Part shown: one piece after another, positions 59,302-64,000 of the stretch
Layout of the letters: each line of letters opens with the position of its first letter
Position numbering within the stretch: the first letter of the stretch is position 1
NCBI RefSeq assembly: GCF_029873635.1
Contig: NC_080420.1
Coordinates: 58,358,346-58,422,345, forward strand
Source: Malania oleifera
Lineage: Eukaryota; Streptophyta; Magnoliopsida; Santalales; Ximeniaceae
DNA length: 64,000 nucleotides
Direction: 5' to 3'
Made by a program: the position numbers and the translations under genes
The notes under the pieces: model-generated
What the model was told of the DNA's origin: nothing
The model's database searches: none
Seen by the model: only the letters and a program-made list of their open reading frames with translations

Positions 59302-59399
59302 GTAATAAAAATAATAAACATAATGGCAAAATAATAATAATATTATAAAAAATAATAATAATAATAATATGGGGTCTGGGTAAAAATGGGGTGTCTATA
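56029..59399 (-). mobile_element. OG1 3' LTR (Tat/Ogre-like Ty3, 3371 bp)
   Basis: On the plus strand it runs from TGTTGCGACGTCCC to GGGGTGTCTATA, i.e. minus-strand LTR start TATAGACACCCC (TG-to-TA). The left part holds GGAGTCGCCACTAACC and GGGAAGGTACGAGCACCCC, a motif familiar from Tat-lineage LTRs. The TATA region is the palindrome CCTATAAATAGG at 58690-58701. 58020-58690 is GC-rich leader, and its overlapping ORFs of 84-238 codons on both strands are composition artefacts. 58728-59370 is a long degenerate (AAT)n. 56400-57980 is AT-rich without features. Confidence 0.82.
58728..59370. repeat. Long degenerate (AAT)n tract inside the OG1 LTR
   Basis: About 640 bp of nearly uninterrupted AAT/AAC/AAG/GAT triplets. 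It lies upstream of the TATA region in the element's orientation, so in U3. The Ile/Leu-rich ORFs here (58926-59321, 59240-59431) are products of the repeat. Confidence 0.95.
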
Positions 59400-59413
59400 G
59401 CTGCCCCCCTTTG
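59400..59413 (-). other. OG1 polypurine tract
   Basis: GCTGCCCCCCTTTG on the plus strand, i.e. CAAAGGGGGGCAGC on the minus strand directly before the LTR start. It sets OG1 on the minus strand, with its internal region to the right. Confidence 0.82.
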
Positions 59414-59554
59414 TAGGCTTCGTCGCTTCAAAGTAAAAGTAGGAACTCTCCTACGTTATTTGTAGCAACAAGCCTGCAAAGATAAAAGACGCTGATTTTG
59501 GACCAGACCCAATGCATCAAAAGTGACCAAAATGTGGCTTCTCAAAACCGACCT

Positions 59555-60868
59555 GTGAAGGATCAACATGAGTGAGACCGCAAAAGGGTTAATAGGAGTG
59601 GACCGCGGAGGGCCAATAAAAGAGGACCACAAAGGGTCAATAAGGTGGGACCGCAAAGGGCCAATAAGATGGGACCGCGAAGGGTCAATAAGGTGGGATC
59701 GCGAAGGGTCAATAAGAATGGGACCGCGAAGGGTCAATAAGGTGGGACCGCAAAGGGTCAATAAAGTGGGACCGTGAAGGATCAATAAAAGTGGGACCGC
59801 GAAGGGTCAATAAGAATGGGACCGCAATGGGTCAATAAGAGTGGGACCGCGAAGGGTCAATAAGGTGGGACCGTGAAGGGTCAATAAGAGTGAGACCGCA
59901 AAGGGTTAATGAGGTCGGACCGTGATGGGTCAATAAGGTGGGACCGCGATGGGTCAATAAGAGTGGACTGCGATGGGTTAGTAAGAATGGACCTCGATGG
60001 GTCAATAAAAGTGGGACCGCGAAGGGTTAATAAGGTCGGACCGCGATGGGTCAATAAGGTGGGACCACGAAGGGTCAATAAGAGTGGACCGCGATGGGTC
60101 AATAAAAGTGGGACCGCGAAGGGTTACTAAGGTCGGACCGCGATGGGTCAATAAGGTGGGACCGCGAAGGGTCAATAAGAGTGGACCGCGATGGGTCAAT
60201 AAAAGTGGACCGCGGTGAGTCAATAAAAGTGGGACCGCGAAGGGTTAATAAGATCGGACCGCGATGGGTCAATAAGGTGGGACTGCGACGGGTCAAAATG
60301 AGTGAGACCGCAATGGATCAATAAGATGGGACCACGAAGGGTCAATAAGAGTGGGACCGCGAAGGGTCAATAAGGTGGGACCGTGAAGGGTCAATAAGAG
60401 TGAGACCGCGAAGGGTTAATAAGATCGGACCGCGATGCGTCAATAAGGTGGGACCGCGATGGGTCAATAAGAGTGGACCGCGATGGGTTAATAAGAGTGG
60501 ACCGCGATAGGTCAATAAAAGTGAGACCGCGAAGGGTTAATAAGGTCGGACCGTGATGGGTCAATAAGGTGGGACCGCGAAGGGTCAATAAGAGTGGACC
60601 GCGATGGGTTAATAAGAGTGGACGGCAATGGGTCAATAAAAGTGGGACCGCGAAGGGTTAATAAGCATGGACCGCGATGGGTCAATAAAAGTGGGACCGC
60701 GAAGGGTTAATAAGGTCAGACCGTGATGGGTCAATAAGGTGGGACCGCGAAGGGTCAATAAGAGTGGACCGCGAAGGGTCAATAAAAATGGGACTATGAT
60801 AGGTCAATAAGGTGGGACCGCGAAGGGTCAATAAGGTGGGACCGCAAAGGGTCAATAAGAATGAATAA
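59555..60868. repeat. Satellite-like tandem array in the OG1 3' region (23-27 bp units)
   Basis: About fifty copies of GGGACCGCGAAGGGTCAATA-like units with variable joints (AGGT, AGAGT, AAAAGT). Within it, groups of five or four units form a higher-order period: blocks starting at 59892, 60013, 60110 and 60231 (steps 121, 97, 121). Predicted ORFs on both strands are repeats of the unit (IDPSRS / RWDREGSI) and are not genes. Ogre/Tat elements are known to carry hypervariable tandem repeats here. Confidence 0.95.
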
Positions 60869-63800
60869 GATGATCAAAATAATTTGGATGAAACTACTCG
60901 CATGAATGAGATAATCAAGAAAGCTTCGAGGCGATCCAACACCTCGGTTTCGTCGTGAACAACACCATTTTTGGATGTGGGGGCTGATGCCTTAATTTCA
61001 AGGTAGATGACTCAATTTAGAACAAGGGAATGGCTACCCTGTACGGATGACCAATCGGGTATAAGGTCTCAAGATCTTTTAGGAAGTGTCCTCAAGTGTA
61101 AGGTTCTAAGTCCTTAAGAATTGCTCTGCTAAAGATAATCCATTGATTGTAAGGTCCTGAGACTCTTTGAAGAATAAACTCCTGTGCAGGGTTCTAAGTC
61201 CTGAAAAATTGCTTCACTAAGGATGATCAATCGGGTGCCAAGTCCCGAGACTTTTTAGAACATGTCCTCAGGTGTAGGGCTTAGAATTATTCCATTGAGG
61301 ATTATCAATCGGGAACAAAATCTCGAGTTTCTTTGGCTGTCTTTAGATTACCCTCTTTGAGACTCAACAACCAATGCATCAATTGCTTCTTGGGGTCAAT
61401 TGCCACAGTTTCAAAGTATGTCAATCTGTGCATAGGGGCCAGCTGCCCCAGTTTCAAAATGTATCTAAACAAGAATGGTTTATTCAAGGATGCAAAAGGA
61501 TTATTCAGAGGTTTATTCAACCAGGCAAGTATGAATGAATGGTGCTCTATTGCTATATGTATGCATGTTGCTACCTAAGATGCTAGAAAGCAGTGATATG
61601 TTGCTATGTGTGCATAATGATGCGTGAATGCAAGGATGTATGCATGTTGCATGAGATGCCCTTTGTATTTTCTTTCTTATACAATGCATGTAATGTATGG
61701 TAATGCATGAAATGCATAGTAATGCATGAATATCTTCTCCTTCCATTATGCTTGTAATCGACAACCCAATCTCTGATCTTGGGTGTGCTTTCAAATTCCA
61801 CGTTGCCGTTGATTCTGGTCATGTTTCAAATTCTGAAAGGCGCTCAAAATCTGCCCCAGTGTTTATATGTCACCGGTCATCGCCCTGTTTTTGACTTTTA
61901 TTCTGTCCTAAAAGCTCTTGAATTTGCTCCAATGGAACTCAAAAACTGCCCCGTTTCAATCCCCATCCACTGATCTTGGCTATGTTTTTGAATTCCCCAC
62001 TGACATAGATGTCCTTGAATGTGTCCTTTTGAAACTCACCATGACACCCACCCTAGTAGATGCCTTTGTAGCTGATCCTGTCTATCTTACATTTTCTCCA
62101 CAAGGGCGTTCTTTGGATTGCATCCTTAATGTTTTAAAATCTCTTTGAAATTTAAATGAATAAGCATGCAATCAGATAACTCAATCTCAATGGGAATATG
62201 GATGGAATGCACAAACTTGCTTGACTTTGCTTGATTTTCTGTGCTTGTTAAATAGGAGACAAATTTTACCAGTACTTTGATACTACTGTAACTTTGCTAG
62301 CTTAGAGAATCATATCAATGGGCAAAACCCTTTTTTTTTAGCCTCATAACCATAACTTCTCCACTGTATCACCACTTAGAGGTTCTTTCTTGCTTATTTC
62401 AAGCTTGTCTCAAACTCCCTATCTTGAATTATAACTAGTATCTCATTCAGTAGTCTGATCAATATTCTGATCTCAGGGTGGACTTTAAGACACGGGACGA
62501 AATGTAGGCTTAGGATTTAGGTTTCACCAAGAATAAGGAAACTAAGGCTCAAAAATCCCATTCCCTAATAAAGATTTCTGCCCCAGTGGTGCAGTATTCG
62601 CGAAGTATTGACCGAACTTGTCATTTGAACAAGTTGCCTACGTACCTTTGCAGGATCAGGTCATTACGTAGTTTAGACTCAACATTGAGTCTGACAAATC
62701 ATTTGAGACAACAACGTATACCAATCTAGTTAGGACTTTCATTTGGACCGTAATGTAGGTTAGGGGTATGGGTTAAAGAAGAAAAGAGTTAAATAAGGCT
62801 CAAAATCATTGATTTTATCAAGGGTAATTTGGTCAAAGATCACATATGTAGCATGTCCCTTATTTTTCTTTCTTCTTCATTTTCCTCTTCTTTCTCTTTC
62901 CCCCTTTTTTATCTTCTTCTTCTTCTTCTTCTTCTTCTTCTTCTCCTTTTTTTTACCGCAACTTTTAATTTTCCTTTTATAAAGGAAATCTTAACTTCAT
63001 TTTCATTTGAACTTCATTTAGGGCTGATCTTTTAAAACTGCCCCAGTGTGGGTGTGATCCTTTGATGGGTTAATCAAGAATTGAATTTTTCAGGCTCAAA
63101 AGGGTTCGCAAGGGATTTCTTCTTTAACTTTCTTTTGGGTGGCAGAAAAATGGCCTATCATCCTTTTGGTAATAATTTTTGCCTCAAATGGACTTGGTTC
63201 AAACACTATAAGCACCCCATAAACCAGAGGTTGAGAGTTGAGTAAAATGACTGCTTTTAAGAAAGATGGTTTAACATTCAGCTCAACTTGGTCTAACAAA
63301 TGGAAATCAAATATTTGGTTCTTTTTAGGGATAACTGGTGGAACCAAAGACTGCCACCCCTATTTTATTTGTAATATAATAATCATAACCTTAAGACACC
63401 AAATCATAGATAACAAAGACAAGAGACTTTTTCATCGATTTGTATCAAGCAAAAACGATAGAACCAAACTTGATGATGACCCTTTCTGTATATTTCTCAT
63501 ATGATCTTCATCAATTTTGAAATCCATATCGCAACAGGACTCTTGACAATGTCTTGAAGTCGGGGGGGTCTTCAGAGGCTTTTCCTTATAATCTCATTTT
63601 TTTTTTTTTTTTTTTTGCCCCTGGAATAAACTACCAAAACACTAATGGCTTCAAGTCATTGTACTGGCAAAAACTATTGCCTATGTACTTTACCACAAAA
63701 ATACAAGCAATAAATAGACATAATTGCAGATTTAAAGTGATGATTCAAGGAGGATTGAAATGAGATGAGACGAAAAACATGCTTATTTTCATTCATTTCA

Positions 63801-64000
63801 AAATGATTTAACTAAAAAGCAAAACATTCCTTTCTTAGACCCTTAGGGATCAAGCCGCATTCTGTATCATGTGAGCTCACTTCCAAAGTTTGAAATACCA
63901 ATCAATGCTTCCAACCCGGATGGCATTATTGCATTCCTCCATGATCACACAAAGCATTCCTGGTTCCGAACCTTTCTTGTTAAAGAGGACCATTCTTTGC
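60869..64000 (-). mobile_element. OG1 3' non-coding internal region (continues beyond window)
   Basis: No pol domain was found on either strand in 3.1 kb. A degenerate ~88-bp tandem repeat lies at 61045-61330 (units starting GATGACCAATCGGG or similar at 61045, 61133, 61220, 61299). CTGCCCCAGT-type motifs recur (61444, 61850, 61946, 62578, 63036), reading CTGGGGCAG on the minus strand. A TTGCCTACGTACC... CATTACGTAG segment (62634-62672) is of a kind I recall from Tat-element 3' regions. Microsatellites: CTT at 62915-62943, T-run at 63598-63616. Small ORFs show no domains. Confidence 0.65.

Noticed and set aside
58926..59431. Ile/Leu-rich 'membrane protein' ORFs
   Set aside because: Direct translation of the (AAT)n tract.
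59568..60636. Repetitive ORFs (RWDREGSI / LIDPSRS repeats)
   Set aside because: Produced by the tandem array, present on both strands.
59555..60868. CRISPR-like array of short repeats
   Set aside because: Units are directly adjacent with no unique spacers, vary in length, and lie in the 3' region of a plant retrotransposon.

Overview
This is nuclear DNA of a flowering plant (order not determinable by eye): AT-rich, with no intact host gene recognised. Essentially the whole window is a nest of LTR retrotransposons, complete, solo, truncated and inserted into each other. Working names: GO1 = gag-only Athila-related element; TK0/TK1 = Ty3 chromoviruses of Tekay/Del type; AT1 = Athila-type Ty3 element; SI1-SI5 = SIRE-type Ty1/copia elements or LTRs; CO1 = another copia fragment; CHB/CHC = minus-strand Tekay-like chromoviruses; OG1 = Tat/Ogre-like Ty3 element.

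Layout. 1-5950: GO1 (+), from inside its 5' LTR through a tRNA-Asp primer site, one long gag-like ORF and a non-coding 3' part to a full 3' LTR. The two LTRs differ by only 5 substitutions in 682 compared bases, so GO1 is the youngest insertion. It sits in the RNase H region of TK1 (-; 5951-11331), whose own 5' LTR sits in the integrase gene of TK0 (+; 11333-14646). TK0's chromodomain is also split by a solo LTR of the GO1 family (11776-13631) with a perfect 5-bp target duplication, GGTAC. 14706-18685: SI1 (-), 3' LTR plus 3' internal DNA. 18686-29993: AT1 (+), truncated 5' LTR, gag, PR, RT, RH, IN, 3' LTR, with a solo SIRE LTR (20336-22450, duplication TGTTG) inside gag. 29994-32891: SI2 (-), gag, primer site, 5' LTR. 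32892-33480: CO1 (-), then 33500-35005 largely unassigned with one exon-like stretch. 35006-55865: SI3 (+), interrupted by CHC (-), itself interrupted by CHB (-); a large deletion joins the SI3 5' LTR directly to a TA-repeat inside a CHB LTR. SI3 carries gag-PR-IN-RT-RH and an extra 3' ORF. 55866-56028: SIRE LTR fragment. 56029-64000: OG1 (-), a 3.4-kb LTR and a 3' non-coding region holding two tandem-repeat families.

All coding regions are those of retrotransposons (capsid, protease, reverse transcriptase/RNase H, integrase), and every pol gene seen is broken by stops, deletions or lost catalytic residues. The only long uninterrupted ORF is GO1 gag (491 codons), which has one in-frame stop upstream.

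Most interesting signals: arrays of GTCGAC-type palindromes upstream of the TATA box in every SIRE-type LTR complete enough to judge and in both TK0 and TK1 LTRs; the same palindromes plus a TATA-like box repeated between pol and the extra 3' ORF of SI3, which looks like an internal promoter; the young gag-only GO1; and the satellite-like higher-order repeat in OG1. I did not find a novel enzymatic or defence system. All identifications are by reading motifs, without database searches.
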